Notes: generated by a model from the sequence alone, not told the origin. Counted from the first letter of the stretch, positions 49,102 to 58,213 are shown. The stretch is 64,000 nt of DNA from Paractinoplanes abujensis (GCF_014204895.1 NZ_JACHMF010000001.1:7812001-7876000), one strand, 5' to 3'. Program-made: numbers and translations.

Positions 49102-49107
49102 ATGGTG
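49102..49107 (-). promoter_or_regulatory. Putative -10 element for leader peptide/PheRS-like transcript
   Basis: Minus-strand CACCAT ends 6 nt (CGGAGC) before the leader ATG, the same geometry as the other leaderless starts. Confidence 0.45.
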
Positions 49108-49137
49108 GCACTCCTGGCCGCGCGGGTCACCAGATTT

Positions 49138-49527
49138 TCAGTCGGGTGGGCCGGACTGGAGTTCCACCTCGTAGCCCCACGCGTCCTCCAGGTAGGCCGC
49201 GTACGAGGCCGGGCCGCCGGCTTGGGGGTGGCGGTCGGGGAAGAGCAGCGTCCAGCCGTGGGCGGCCGATTCGGTGGTCAGACGGTCCACCTCGGCGCGG
49301 CTGCCGGCGTTGAAGGCCACGTGGTTGAGCCCGGGCGCGAGCCGGTCGTGCACGTCGCCGGACCGGGCCGGGGACTGCTCCAGCACCAGGTAGACGTCGC
49401 CGTGGCGCCAGGAGCGGCCGCCGGGCCAGTCCTGATACTGCGTCCAGCCCAGCGCGTCCAGCAGCCAGCCCCACGGGCCGAGCGCGCCGGGCAGGTCGGG
49501 GACCCAGAGTTCGACGTGGTGCAGCAT
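49138..49527 (-). CDS. VOC family protein
   Basis: 129 residues. The VOC fold is shown by MLHHVELWVPDLPGALGPWGWLLDALGW, by LNHVAFNAGSRAEVDRL, and by AYLEDAWGYEVEL at the end. The His in HHVELWV, the His in LNHVAF and the Glu in YEVEL are in the places of the usual metal ligands. The function (lyase, dioxygenase or binding protein) is not set by the sequence. The ATG shares one base with the cobO-type stop, so the two are coupled. Confidence 0.82.
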   Translation of the reverse strand: MLHHVELWVPDLPGALGPWGWLLDALGWTQYQDWPGGRSWRHGDVYLVLEQSPARSGDVHDRLAPGLNHVAFNAGSRAEVDRLTTESAAHGWTLLFPDRHPQAGGPASYAAYLEDAWGYEVELQSGPPD

Positions 49528-50102
49528 CAGGCCGCGCCGCCGCCGGGGACCCATTTGACGTCGCCGCCGGGGTTGGCGATGCGGGACAGGATGAACAGCA
49601 GGTCGGACAGGCGGTTCAGGTATTTCGCGGGCAGGTCCCCCGTACGGGACGGGTCTGTCTGCAGCAGGGCCCAGGTGGAGCGCTCGGCCCGGCGCGCGAC
49701 CGTGCGGGCCACGTGCAGCAGGGCCGCGCCGGGGGTGCCGCCGGGCAGCACGAAACTGTCGAGGGCGGGCAGCCGTTCGTTGAACTCGTCGCACCAGCCT
49801 TCGAGCCGGGTCACGTACTCCTCGGTGATCCGCAGCGGCGGGTAGGGCGGGTTCTCCGTCTCGGGGTTGCAGAGGTCGGCCCCGACGTCGAAGAGATCGT
49901 TCTGGATGGCGGTGAGCACTGTGCGGACGTCGGCGGGCAGGTCGCCCAGGGCCAGCGCCACCCCGATGGCCGCGTTGCACTCGTCGGCGTCCGCGTACGC
50001 CACGATGCGCGGGTCGGTCTTGCCGGCGACCTCGTTGTTGCCGAGGCGGGTCTGCCCCGCGTCGCCGGTGCGGGTGTAAATGCGGGTGAGGTGAACGGCC
50101 AT
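49527..50102 (-). CDS. Cob(I)alamin adenosyltransferase, PduO type
   Basis: 191 residues. The PduO signature is complete: TRIYTRTGDAGQTRLGNNEVAGKTDPRIVAYADADECNAAIG at the N terminus, and FVLPGGTPGAALLHVARTVARRAER followed by YLNRLSDLLFILSR near the C terminus. It transfers adenosyl from ATP to cob(I)alamin to make coenzyme B12. The ATG at 50102 has TAGGCT 6 nt upstream. It overlaps the following VOC gene by one base and is divergent from murA. Confidence 0.93.
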   Translation of the reverse strand: MAVHLTRIYTRTGDAGQTRLGNNEVAGKTDPRIVAYADADECNAAIGVALALGDLPADVRTVLTAIQNDLFDVGADLCNPETENPPYPPLRITEEYVTRLEGWCDEFNERLPALDSFVLPGGTPGAALLHVARTVARRAERSTWALLQTDPSRTGDLPAKYLNRLSDLLFILSRIANPGGDVKWVPGGGAA

Positions 50103-50108
50103 CCGCTG

Positions 50109-50114
50109 AGCCTA
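50109..50114 (-). promoter_or_regulatory. Putative -10 element, leaderless promoter of adenosyltransferase gene
   Basis: Minus-strand TAGGCT ends 6 nt (CAGCGG) before the ATG at 50102; it closely resembles the TAGGTT-CAGCGC-GTG arrangement at 20892. Confidence 0.55.
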
Positions 50115-50201
50115 TTCGAGGTGGTCGCCGGCGCGACGGGGGAGCCGCTCGGTGCGGCCCGTCGAACGGACCCTACGGAGGCGGGCCCGCGAGCACACCA
50201 A

Positions 50202-50207
50202 TACCAT
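50202..50207 (+). promoter_or_regulatory. Putative -10 element, leaderless promoter of murA
   Basis: TACCAT ends 7 nt before the GTG at 50215. The ATG at 50206 overlaps the hexamer. Confidence 0.5.
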
Positions 50208-50214
50208 GGCCCGC

Positions 50215-51492
50215 GTGGATGTGATCAGGGTGAAGGGCGGCACGCCGCTGACCGGCGAGGTCACTGTGGGTGGTGCGAAGAACTCGGCGCTCAAGCTGAT
50301 GGCCGTCGCGCTGCTCGCTCCGGGCCGCAGTGTGGTCGAGAACGTTCCGCGGATCACCGACATCGCCATCATGGCCGAGGTGCTGCGCCGGCTGGGCTGC
50401 CAGGTGTCGCTCGAGGGCGGTCAGGCCACCATCGACGTGCCCGACAACCCGGGCAGCGAGGCCGACTACGACCTGGTCCGCCGCCTGCGGGCCTCGATCT
50501 GCGTGCTGGGCCCCCTGCTGGCCCGTACGGGATATGTCCGCGTCGCCCTCCCCGGCGGTGACATGATCGGCTCCCGCGGCCTCGACATGCACGTCTCGGG
50601 TCTGGCCCGGATGGGTGCGCAGATCTCCGGCGAGCACGGTTTCGTGATCGCCTCGGCGCCGGGCGGTCTGCGCGGCGGCAAGATCTGGCTCGATTTCCCG
50701 AGCGTCGGCGCCACCGAGAATCTGCTGATGGCGGCCGTGCTGGCCAAGGGCGTCACCGAGATCGACAACGCGGCCCGCGAGCCCGAGATCGTCGACATCT
50801 GCGAGATGCTGACCGCGATGGGCGCCCGGATCGACGGCGCCGGCACGTCCACGCTGACGATCGAGGGTGTGCAGGAGCTGCGACCCGTCCGGCATCGCAC
50901 CGTGGGTGACCGGATCGTCGGCGGCACCTGGGCTTTCGCCGGCGCGATGACCAGGGGCGACGTCACCGTGCAGGGTGTGCGGCCCGAGTTCCTCGACCTG
51001 GCGCTGGACAAGCTGGTCACGGCGGGGGCCACGGTCGAGCCGGGGGACAACCAGTTCCGTGTACGGATGACCGACCGCCCGAAGGCCGTCGACATCGTCA
51101 CGCTGCCCTACCCGGGTTTCGCCACCGATCTGCTGCCGATGGCGATCGGCCTGGCCGCCGTGGCCGAGGGTTCCTCGCTGATCACCGAGAACATCTTCGA
51201 CGGCCGCTTCATGTTCGTGAACGAGATGGTGCGCCTTGGCGCCGACATCCGCACGGACGGTCACCACGCGGTGGTCAACGGGCGTGAGCGGCTGTCCGGG
51301 GCGCCGGTGCGGGCCACCGACATCCGGGCCGGGGCGGGGCTCGTCATCGCAGGGCTGTGCGCCGAGGGCGTGACCGAGGTGGGCGAAGTGCACCACATCG
51401 ACCGGGGCTACCCCGACTTCGTGGCCGATCTGTCCAAGCTGGGGGTCGAGGTCGAGCGGGCCGATGTGCCCGAGCCGACGTTCGATTTCTAG
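50215..51492 (+). CDS. murA: UDP-N-acetylglucosamine 1-carboxyvinyltransferase with Cys-to-Asp active site
   Basis: 425 residues. The N terminus [16 protein letters not shown] contains the conserved Lys22. The active-site loop reads [15 protein letters not shown], with Asp116 where E. coli MurA has Cys115. The same exchange is known in mycobacterial MurA, where it gives fosfomycin resistance. The catalytic Asp in [11 protein letters not shown] is kept. It transfers enolpyruvyl to UDP-GlcNAc, the first step of peptidoglycan synthesis. The GTG at 50215 fits a leaderless message; the ATG at 50206 is the alternative. It overlaps the convergent small membrane gene by 4 bp. Confidence 0.94.
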   Translation: MDVIRVKGGTPLTGEVTVGGAKNSALKLMAVALLAPGRSVVENVPRITDIAIMAEVLRRLGCQVSLEGGQATIDVPDNPGSEADYDLVRRLRASICVLGPLLARTGYVRVALPGGDMIGSRGLDMHVSGLARMGAQISGEHGFVIASAPGGLRGGKIWLDFPSVGATENLLMAAVLAKGVTEIDNAAREPEIVDICEMLTAMGARIDGAGTSTLTIEGVQELRPVRHRTVGDRIVGGTWAFAGAMTRGDVTVQGVRPEFLDLALDKLVTAGATVEPGDNQFRVRMTDRPKAVDIVTLPYPGFATDLLPMAIGLAAVAEGSSLITENIFDGRFMFVNEMVRLGADIRTDGHHAVVNGRERLSGAPVRATDIRAGAGLVIAGLCAEGVTEVGEVHHIDRGYPDFVADLSKLGVEVERADVPEPTFDF

Positions 51493-51833
51493 ACAGAACC
51501 GACGAGTCGCCGGGCCGCCTCGACCTGCTCGGGAAAGACCAGCACGACCGTTCGGCCGTCCCGGTCGCACGCATGGGTCGCTCTGATGCCCGCCTGGCCG
51601 AGCAGTTGCCGGATCTCGTCGGCCACGTCGGCGTCGGTGGTGACCGCGGCCGGGCAGAGCAGGCCGTAGTCGTCGGTGTCGCCGAAGATGGCCAGCCCGG
51701 TGCCCGGTTCGGGTTCCGCCGCGAGCGTCCATTGCAGGCCCATGCGCCAGAAGACCGCGCCGAGCAGGCCGACCAGGCCGACGGCGATCAGCGGCCCGAT
51801 GAGGTACCAGCTGCTACCTGACGGCATGGGCAT
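51489..51833 (-). CDS. Small membrane protein with cytoplasmic domain, unknown
   Basis: 114 residues, not recognised. One helix at about 10-30 ([20 protein letters not shown]) precedes a soluble domain of about 75 residues with a ferredoxin-like alternation ([54 protein letters not shown]). This recalls small DUF2007-like or ACT-like signal domains, but I cannot assign it. Two Met codons (51833, 51827) are possible starts. It is convergent with murA. Confidence 0.65.
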   Translation of the reverse strand: MPMPSGSSWYLIGPLIAVGLVGLLGAVFWRMGLQWTLAAEPEPGTGLAIFGDTDDYGLLCPAAVTTDADVADEIRQLLGQAGIRATHACDRDGRTVVLVFPEQVEAARRLVGSV

Positions 51834-51963
51834 AGTCTCGCACCGGTACGTGTGCTTTTTCCCCGAAATTGCCCCGATCGGGCGGCACCCCCTGCGCTGA
51901 GTTTCCGTTAAGTAACACCGCTAATGTGAGCCTGTTGTTCTCGACGTCGAGGGGGAAACACAC

Positions 51964-52812
51964 ATGGCGGGTCGACTCGCGGTCATCGGCTCCGGGCTGA
52001 TGGGTTCCGGCATCGCGCAGGTCTCGGCGCAGGCCGGCTGGCACGTCACGATGCGGGACGTGGACGACGCGGCGACCGGCCGCGGCATGGCGGCGATCCG
52101 CGACTCGCTGAGCCGGTTCGCGGCCAAGGGCAAGATCACTGAGGAGGAGGCCGAGGCCACCCTGGGCCGGATCACTCCCACCACCGACCTCGACGCGGCC
52201 GCCGACGCCGACGTGGTGGTCGAGGCCATCTTCGAGAAGGTGGAGGCCAAGCACGACGTCTTCCGCACCCTCGACAAGATCTGCAAGGCCGACGCGGTGC
52301 TCGGCACCAACACGTCGGCCATCCCGATCACCCAGATCGCCACGGTCACCCAGCGGCCCGAGTCGGTGGTGGGCATCCACTTCTTCTCGCCGGTGCCGAT
52401 GATGAAGCTGGTCGAGCTGGTCCGGGGCTATCAGACCTCCGACGAGACGCTGGCCGCGGCCCGGGCGTACGCGGAGGAGGTCGGCAAGACCTGTGTCGAG
52501 GTCAAGCGGGACGTGGCCGGCTTCGTCTCCAACCGCCTGTTCAGCGCGATCCTGGTCGAGGCGGTGCAGCTGGTCGAGTCGGGCGTGGTCAGCGCGGCCG
52601 ACCTCGACACCGTGATGAAGCTGGGCTTCGGCCACTCGATGGGCCCGCTGGCCACGGTCGACCTGACCGGGCTGGACGTCATGCTCAACGCGGCGACCAA
52701 CATCTACCGCGACACCGCTGACGAGAAGTTCTTCCCGCCGGAGCTGCTGCAGCGCATGGTTCAGGCCGGTGACCTGGGCCGAAAGACCGGCAAGGGCTTC
52801 TACTCGTACTGA
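51964..52812 (+). CDS. 3-hydroxybutyryl-CoA dehydrogenase
   Basis: 282 residues. The NAD fold begins LAVIGSGLMGSGIAQVSAQAG. The catalytic His-Glu dyad is in GIHFFSPVPMMKLVELVRG, and the Asn is in FVSNRLF. The C-terminal helical domain ends GRKTGKGFYSY. It oxidises (S)-3-hydroxyacyl-CoA, in beta-oxidation or butanoyl-CoA metabolism. The ATG has GAGGGGGAAA upstream. The 130-bp upstream region holds GTTAAGTAACACCGCTAATGT, an AT-rich patch that may be a regulator site. Confidence 0.93.
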   Translation: MAGRLAVIGSGLMGSGIAQVSAQAGWHVTMRDVDDAATGRGMAAIRDSLSRFAAKGKITEEEAEATLGRITPTTDLDAAADADVVVEAIFEKVEAKHDVFRTLDKICKADAVLGTNTSAIPITQIATVTQRPESVVGIHFFSPVPMMKLVELVRGYQTSDETLAAARAYAEEVGKTCVEVKRDVAGFVSNRLFSAILVEAVQLVESGVVSAADLDTVMKLGFGHSMGPLATVDLTGLDVMLNAATNIYRDTADEKFFPPELLQRMVQAGDLGRKTGKGFYSY

Positions 52813-52818
52813 AAGTCC

Positions 52819-52824
52819 TAATAT
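52819..52824 (+). promoter_or_regulatory. Putative -10 element, leaderless promoter of the 52831 gene
   Basis: TAATAT ends 6 nt (TTCCGT) before the ATG at 52831, in an 18-bp gap after the dehydrogenase stop. Confidence 0.6.
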
Positions 52825-52830
52825 TTCCGT

Positions 52831-53148
52831 ATGACGCGTACGGGACCGGCACCCGAGGAGATGCAGTGGGCGCTCGCCGAGGCCAGCAAGGAGGCCTTGG
52901 CGGTCGCCCCGGGCTGGTTCCGCACGTGGGCCACGACGGAGGACAAGTGGTCGGCCATCAACGTCCGGGCCGCCACTCAGGTCATCGTCAACCACAGCCG
53001 TGAGGACGACCGGCATCCGAACAGCTGGACCGTGCGCGCCGTCTTCGGAACGCACACGGTCGAGCTGCGGCTGGGCCCGTACGAGTCGAAGGACGAAGCC
53101 ATTCTGGTCGCGCACGCCGTGCTGTCGGTGGCCTACAAAGAAAGCTAG
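52831..53148 (+). CDS. Conserved hypothetical protein
   Basis: 105 residues, not recognised. It is soluble, with a Trp-rich middle (APGWFRTWATTEDKWSAINVRAATQVIVNH) and a beta-rich end (SWTVRAVFGTHTVELRLGPYESKDEAILVAHAVL). No metal or P-loop motif. The start is set by the -10-like hexamer 6 nt upstream. It overlaps the convergent CNNM gene by 4 bp. Confidence 0.7.
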   Translation: MTRTGPAPEEMQWALAEASKEALAVAPGWFRTWATTEDKWSAINVRAATQVIVNHSREDDRHPNSWTVRAVFGTHTVELRLGPYESKDEAILVAHAVLSVAYKES

Positions 53149-54434
53149 GCTTCCTGCTCCTCGAGCTCGCGCGGGGCCACCCGCAGCCGGATCTTGGTGA
53201 TCGCCCGGCCGGTGACCTCGACGACCTCGGCCGTGTGCCCGTCGACCTGCACCGACTCGCCCGGCTCGGTGGGGATGTGCCCGAGGTGGGCCAGCACCAG
53301 ACCGGCCACCGTCGTGTAGTCGCCCTCGTCCAGGTTCTCCACGTCGACGCCGATGTCGGGCAGGTCGTGGATGGGGAACGTGCCGGGCAGCAGCATGGCG
53401 CCGTCGGGCTCGCGCACGACCGACTGCACGTCCCGGTCGGTCTCGTCGTAGATCTCGCCCACGACCTCCTCGACCAGGTCCTCCATGGTCACGATGCCGT
53501 CGATGGCGCCGCGCTCGTCCACGACCAGCGCGAGTTGCTGGCGTTGCACCCGCATCTGCTTCATCGCGTCCGACACCTTGAGCGTCTCGGGCAGGAACAG
53601 CGGCGCGAACATGTGGTTCCGTACGGGACCTTGCGCGTCGACGAGGTCGCGCAGGTGCACGACACCCAGCACGTCGTCCAGGCCCATCGGCCCGGTGACC
53701 GGCGCCCGGGAGTGCCCGCCCGCGATCAGCTGGGCCAGCGCCTCGTGCGCACCGCCCTCGCCGTTGACCACCAGCACGTCGCGCCGCGGCACGAGGATCT
53801 CGCGCAGGATCCGGTCGGCGATCTCGAACGCGCCGCTGATGATCGTGCGCTGCTCGGGCGTGAACTCCTGCTGCTGGGTGACCAGGTCGCGGATCTCCTC
53901 GGTGGTCACCTCCTCGCGGGCCGCGTTGGGGTCGGCGCCGGTCAGCCGGACGACCATGTCGGTCGACTTGCCGAGCAGCCACACGATCGGGCGGGACAGG
54001 GTGGCCAGCATGTCAAGCGGGCGGGCCACCACCATGGCCCAGCCCTCGGCGCGCTGCATCGCGATGCGTTTGGGGGCCAGCTCACCGATCACCAGCGTGA
54101 AGAAGGTGAGCACGATGGTGACCAGCACGATCGACGCCGGTTCGGCGGCCGAGCCCAGAAACTCCAGCGGACCGGTCAGCGGTTTGGCCAGCGAGACCGC
54201 GGCCGAGGCGGAGGCCAGGAAGCCGGCCAGCGTGATGCCGATCTGGATGGTCGCGAGGAACCGGTTGGGGTCGCGGGCCAGCTTGGCGAGCGTGCGGCCG
54301 GTACGGCTCTGCCGTTCGAGCCGCTGCAGCTGACTGTCCCGCAGCGAGATCAGCGCCATCTCGCTGCCGGAGAAAGCCGCGTTGAGCAGCACCAGCACGA
54401 CGACGAGCACGATCTGCCAGCCATATCCGCCCAT
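53145..54434 (-). CDS. CNNM/CorC-type transporter (HlyC/TlyC family)
   Basis: About 429 residues. The N-terminal DUF21/CNNM domain has three to four helices and starts WQIVLVVVLVLLNAAFSGSEMALISLR. Two CBS domains follow (about 205-325) with PVTGPMGLDDVLGVVHLRDLV and LALVVDERGAIDGIVTMEDLVEEVVGEI. The CorC_HlyC domain follows at the C terminus (LPGTFPIHDLPDIGVDV). The family exports Mg2+/Co2+; hemolysin names are historical. The ATG at 54434 is preferred; a TTG at 54446 is possible. Upstream 190 bp to the next gene carry no other supported feature. Confidence 0.9.
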   Translation of the reverse strand: MGGYGWQIVLVVVLVLLNAAFSGSEMALISLRDSQLQRLERQSRTGRTLAKLARDPNRFLATIQIGITLAGFLASASAAVSLAKPLTGPLEFLGSAAEPASIVLVTIVLTFFTLVIGELAPKRIAMQRAEGWAMVVARPLDMLATLSRPIVWLLGKSTDMVVRLTGADPNAAREEVTTEEIRDLVTQQQEFTPEQRTIISGAFEIADRILREILVPRRDVLVVNGEGGAHEALAQLIAGGHSRAPVTGPMGLDDVLGVVHLRDLVDAQGPVRNHMFAPLFLPETLKVSDAMKQMRVQRQQLALVVDERGAIDGIVTMEDLVEEVVGEIYDETDRDVQSVVREPDGAMLLPGTFPIHDLPDIGVDVENLDEGDYTTVAGLVLAHLGHIPTEPGESVQVDGHTAEVVEVTGRAITKIRLRVAPRELEEQEA

Positions 54435-54627
54435 GGCGGCGACCAACCCCTTCGATTGTGATCCCGCCGTCTTACCCGCGGGAGGTAAAGGTCAAGCCTG
54501 TCAGAATCCGGCGCCGCGTCGCTCCGGGGAGTGACATTTTGGCGGAAACGGCCGTGGCGGGTCTACCGTCGAGATCAACACCCCTCCCGGTTTTGTCAGG
54601 CACCTCAGCCTGAACCGGAGGTGGCGC

Positions 54628-54810
54628 ATGTTCCCTCTTCTCGAAGCCCTCGTCCCCACGGCGAGCTGGGCCGCCGTCCTCTTCGTGGGCAGCTTCGTCG
54701 TCTTCGTCGGGGCGACGTTGACGGTCACGCTGCTGCATCGTGATCGCGAGGTGCGCCGGCACGCGGCCCGGGTGCTCCGTCAGTTGCTGAGTTTCCTGCG
54801 CTCCCGATAG
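54628..54810 (+). CDS. Small single-span membrane protein
   Basis: 60 residues. One membrane helix (WAAVLFVGSFVVFVGATLTVTLL) is followed by a basic helix (HRDREVRRHAARVLRQLLSFLRSR). The ATG has GGAGGTGG 4-5 nt upstream, a strong Shine-Dalgarno that supports the call. It is convergent with the coiled-coil membrane protein gene (3 bp apart) at the edge of the FtsK cassette. Function unknown. Confidence 0.65.
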   Translation: MFPLLEALVPTASWAAVLFVGSFVVFVGATLTVTLLHRDREVRRHAARVLRQLLSFLRSR

Positions 54811-54813
54811 AGA

Positions 54814-55569
54814 TCAGTGGGTGGACGCGAAGGCCAGCGACATCAGCGTGGCCGCGACCATGCCGCCCAGCAGGGTCAGGCCGATGCCGCCGATGTCGAG
54901 CCGGGCCTGCAGCCGCCGATGCGCGAAGAACGCCGCCACCGGCACCCCGGCCGACGGCGCCACCAGGAAGGCCAGCCAGCCCAAGCCCCGGATCACCGCC
55001 CCGCCCCAGATCCCGGTGCTGCTGCCAAAGGTGACCAGCCCCGACCCGACCAGCCCGGCCATCGCCGCCACGAGCGCCCCCAGCAGCGGCAGCAGCGGCA
55101 GCGACCAGCGCGGCAGCGCACGCCGCCCGGCCGGCCGGATGGTGTGGTCGATCCGCTCGGCGGCCCGGGCCAGCAGGGCCCGCGGCGACTGCCGGGGCAC
55201 GGGCGGCGCGTCCGACCCGGAGTCCGACTGGCGTGGCAGCGCCCGTGGCAGCGACTCGACCGGCGTCGGTTCGGGCAGCTCGCCGATCGCGCGCACGCGC
55301 AGCCCGCGGGCCCGGCGCAGCTGGTCCCAGAGCCGGGCCGCCTCGCGATCCACGTCGAGCACCTGGGCCGCCGCCGCCCCGGCCCAGCGGTCGGCCGACA
55401 GCGCGTCCCCCTCGGCCCGGGCCAGCTCGCCCGCGGCCTGGGCCGAGCTCTCCTGGTAGGCCTGTTCGGCGTTACCCAGTTCGTGGTCGCGGCGGCGGGT
55501 GGCCTCGGCCAGCGCGCTCACCATTAGCTGGTAGTCCCGGCCGATCGGCTGACGGTCACGTGTGGTCAC
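54814..55569 (-). CDS. Coiled-coil protein with C-terminal membrane helices, FtsK-cassette partner
   Basis: 251 residues, not recognised. The first 95 residues are a charged coiled coil (ALAEATRRRDHELGNAEQAYQ), then a Pro/Ser-rich linker, then three membrane helices at about 155-180, 190-210 and 225-247. The coiled coil resembles in style the N terminus of the adjacent FtsK-like ATPase. The GTG overlaps the FtsK-like coding end by 14 bp, so they are cotranslated. A membrane anchor or channel for the ATPase is an attractive inference. Confidence 0.75.
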   Translation of the reverse strand: MTTRDRQPIGRDYQLMVSALAEATRRRDHELGNAEQAYQESSAQAAGELARAEGDALSADRWAGAAAAQVLDVDREAARLWDQLRRARGLRVRAIGELPEPTPVESLPRALPRQSDSGSDAPPVPRQSPRALLARAAERIDHTIRPAGRRALPRWSLPLLPLLGALVAAMAGLVGSGLVTFGSSTGIWGGAVIRGLGWLAFLVAPSAGVPVAAFFAHRRLQARLDIGGIGLTLLGGMVAATLMSLAFASTH

Positions 55570-58156
55570 TGTTCACCTCGTACGGGACGATGACTTCGGG
55601 TGTGCGGTGCACCGAGCGGTCGAAGAACAAGGCCCGGCGGGTGCGCGGATACCAGGCCGGGCCGCCGGGCTGCGGATAGAGCGGGGCCAGGTCGGCGCCC
55701 TGCACGTCGAGCGCCACCCAGGCCCCGATCGGGTCGAGCCGGGCGCCCAGCCCGCCCAGCGAGTCGCGCAGCCGGGCCACCGAACGCCACCAGCCCAGCA
55801 CATGGGTGCGCTGTTCCGGGCCCTCGGTGACGAGCTTGCGCAGCAGGGCCTGGTCGGCTCCGCCGTCGAGGGCGTAACCGATCACGTAGTGCGGCACGTC
55901 GAGCGGCGGGGCCTCAGGCAGCGCGTCGCACCAGTCGGCCGACGGCAGTTCGGCGATCAGGCGGGCCGCGGGCCGGGCCGCGTCGGGGTCCAGGCAGACC
56001 AGGCTGAAGTGGGCGGGGCCCTGCGCGGCGAGCGACAGCGCGGCGGCGGCCAGGATGTCGCAGGCCTCGTCCGTACGGGTTCCGAGCACCGCCAGATTGC
56101 GGCCCGGCATGCGCCCGAGCCGGAGCCGGGCCGGCCGGGCCGCCACGTCGATCCGCTCACCCAGCACGGCTCCGGGGGAGGAGCCGACGGGGTGAGCGGC
56201 GCTCGGCACCGGGCCGGCCGGGCGGCAGCTCTCCGGCAGCAGCGGCACGGCATCGCCGTCGAACAGGCGGGGCTCCTCGCAGCCGTCGGGCCGGTCGCGC
56301 CACAACCGCCGCTGCAGGCTGCGCCAGACCAGCCGGTCACCCGCGTCGGGCAGCCGCACCACCTGATTGGCCCCGGCCGCGCCGGACTGGGCGTTGACCA
56401 CGGCGTGGAAGCGCGGGATGACCGCGGCGGCCAGGTTGTCGTCGCCCAGGATGCGGCGCGCCTTGGGCAGAGCGATCCGCAGCGTGAACTGTCCGATCAG
56501 GCCGGAACGGCCCCACAGCGCCTCGATGCCGCTCACGTCCTGGCTGGCCAGGATCAGGTGGATGCCCTGCGAACGGCCCCGGCGGGCCAGGTCTTCGAGC
56601 AGGCTGACGGCCTCGTCGGCGACCGCGTCCCGGCCGGCCAGCAGCACCTGGAACTCGTCGATCACGGCCACGATGCGCGGCCAGTGCCCGTCCGGGTCCT
56701 CCGCGCGCAGCTCGGCCAGCTTGGACGCGTCGAGGCGCTTGGCCGCCTGGGCCCGCGTCCGCAGCTCCTCGCTCAGGTGCCGCAGCATGGCCAGCCCGAA
56801 CTCGCGGTCGCCGTTGACGTTGATGCCGGCCAGCCGCACCTGGGGCAGCCAGGCGGGGTCGCGCGGCCCGGGCACGAACCGCGCGAACGACACGCCTTCC
56901 TTGAAGTCGAGCAGGTAGAGCGCCAGTTCCTCGGGGCCGTAGCGAGTGGACAGCGCGGCCAGCCAGGCGTAGATCAGGTTGGTCTTGCCCGATCCGGACG
57001 GCCCGCCGATCAGCGCGTGCGGCGGGTCGTCGCCCAGCAGAACCTCGATCAGTGAGCCGTCGGTGCTGTCGCCGATCGGGGCGACCAGCCCGTGCGCCGA
57101 CGACTCGGCCCAGAACTCGCGCGGTTCCAGGTCGGACAGGCGGGCCGGGGGCGGTCCGGCCCGCAGCCGCTCGGCGGTGGCCCGGCAGAACGCGGCGACT
57201 CGCTCGGCGGGTGGCGCGGAGTCCAGACGGATCTCCAGATCGCCGGTGATGTCGCAGGTCGCGGTCTGGTCGCGCACCTTGAGCCGGCGCACGGTCGGGT
57301 GCTCGGCGAGCTCCAGACCCCGTACGAGAAGGTGCACTCCACACGAGACGCCGGTGCGCACGATCCGGTCCAGCTGAGCCCGCTGGGCGTTGGTCAGTTC
57401 CTCGGTGGTGGCCGAGTCGGCCAGCAGCACGACCACCCGCCAGGGCTCGGCCCGCGGGCCCGGCGTGGCCGCGGTCAGGTCGGCCAGCGACTGGTACTCG
57501 CCCGCCAGCACGCTCTCGTTGACCCGGCAGATGTGCTCGACCAGCTCGTCGAGGGCCGGTCCGAGCCCACCCGGCCCGACGAACGAGATGCCCAGCGGGG
57601 CGAACGACGCCAGCGTGCCGCCCAGGTATTCGGGGTCGTAGACGGTGAGCTCGACGTCCCCCGGACGGGTGGTGCCGAGCGCGCGCAGCAGCAGGCCGGT
57701 GATCACGCCGTCGGCCGTCTCGGCGGGCCCGTCCAGGTTGAGGTGGGCGGCGTCGAGGAAGGGGACGAGCGCGGGCAGGGCGGCCGTGTCGTCCAAGGTC
57801 AGCGTGCCGATCCGGAGCAGGCCGGGGCGGGCGCCGGGTTGGGGCTCGGTCGGCGACCACATGCGCCAGGGCAGGCCGGCCGCCCCGGTGGCGTTGCGGG
57901 CGGCCAGCTGCCGCACGTTGCCGGCCAGCCGGGACGACTCGAACTGGAAGCGGCGCTGGATGTCCCGGCGGGCGGAGTCGCGGGCCTCGGCGAGCTGGTT
58001 GAGGCAGGTCGAATACGCGTCCCGGACCAGCTGCCGCCGGGTCTGCGCCTCGCTGCGGGCTGACTCGGCCTCGGCCAGCACCGCCCGGGCCGCTCCGCGC
58101 GCCTCGGCCAGTTCCTGCCGGACGGCGGCGACCAGCGCGTTGCGGTGGTTACCCAC
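55556..58156 (-). CDS. FtsK/SpoIIIE-type ATPase, soluble, EccC-like
   Basis: 866 residues without membrane helices. Residues 1-80 are a coiled coil (QELAEARGAARAVLAEAESARSEAQTRR). An FtsK/SpoIIIE motor follows, with Walker A GGPSGSGKTN near 385 and Walker B IVAVIDEFQVLL near 490, then a sensor region ILASQDVSG. A second, C-terminal module (GRMPGRNLAVLGTRTDEA) sits where EccC-type proteins have another ATPase but lacks a P-loop lysine. The substrate, DNA or protein, is not known; no gamma domain or WXG partner is nearby. The GTG has GGGGGG 5 nt upstream. Confidence 0.85.
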   Translation of the reverse strand: MGNHRNALVAAVRQELAEARGAARAVLAEAESARSEAQTRRQLVRDAYSTCLNQLAEARDSARRDIQRRFQFESSRLAGNVRQLAARNATGAAGLPWRMWSPTEPQPGARPGLLRIGTLTLDDTAALPALVPFLDAAHLNLDGPAETADGVITGLLLRALGTTRPGDVELTVYDPEYLGGTLASFAPLGISFVGPGGLGPALDELVEHICRVNESVLAGEYQSLADLTAATPGPRAEPWRVVVLLADSATTEELTNAQRAQLDRIVRTGVSCGVHLLVRGLELAEHPTVRRLKVRDQTATCDITGDLEIRLDSAPPAERVAAFCRATAERLRAGPPPARLSDLEPREFWAESSAHGLVAPIGDSTDGSLIEVLLGDDPPHALIGGPSGSGKTNLIYAWLAALSTRYGPEELALYLLDFKEGVSFARFVPGPRDPAWLPQVRLAGINVNGDREFGLAMLRHLSEELRTRAQAAKRLDASKLAELRAEDPDGHWPRIVAVIDEFQVLLAGRDAVADEAVSLLEDLARRGRSQGIHLILASQDVSGIEALWGRSGLIGQFTLRIALPKARRILGDDNLAAAVIPRFHAVVNAQSGAAGANQVVRLPDAGDRLVWRSLQRRLWRDRPDGCEEPRLFDGDAVPLLPESCRPAGPVPSAAHPVGSSPGAVLGERIDVAARPARLRLGRMPGRNLAVLGTRTDEACDILAAAALSLAAQGPAHFSLVCLDPDAARPAARLIAELPSADWCDALPEAPPLDVPHYVIGYALDGGADQALLRKLVTEGPEQRTHVLGWWRSVARLRDSLGGLGARLDPIGAWVALDVQGADLAPLYPQPGGPAWYPRTRRALFFDRSVHRTPEVIVPYEVNSDHT

Positions 58157-58213
58157 ACGACCCCCCGAAATTCACGTTGGGGGATTTTACCCATTTCCGC
58201 CCGTATCGGCGGA

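Noticed and set aside
49138..49980. A 280-codon frame reading through the adenosyltransferase region into the VOC gene
   Set aside because: The upstream part is out of frame with the PduO coding sequence. The VOC gene starts at the coupled ATG at 49527.
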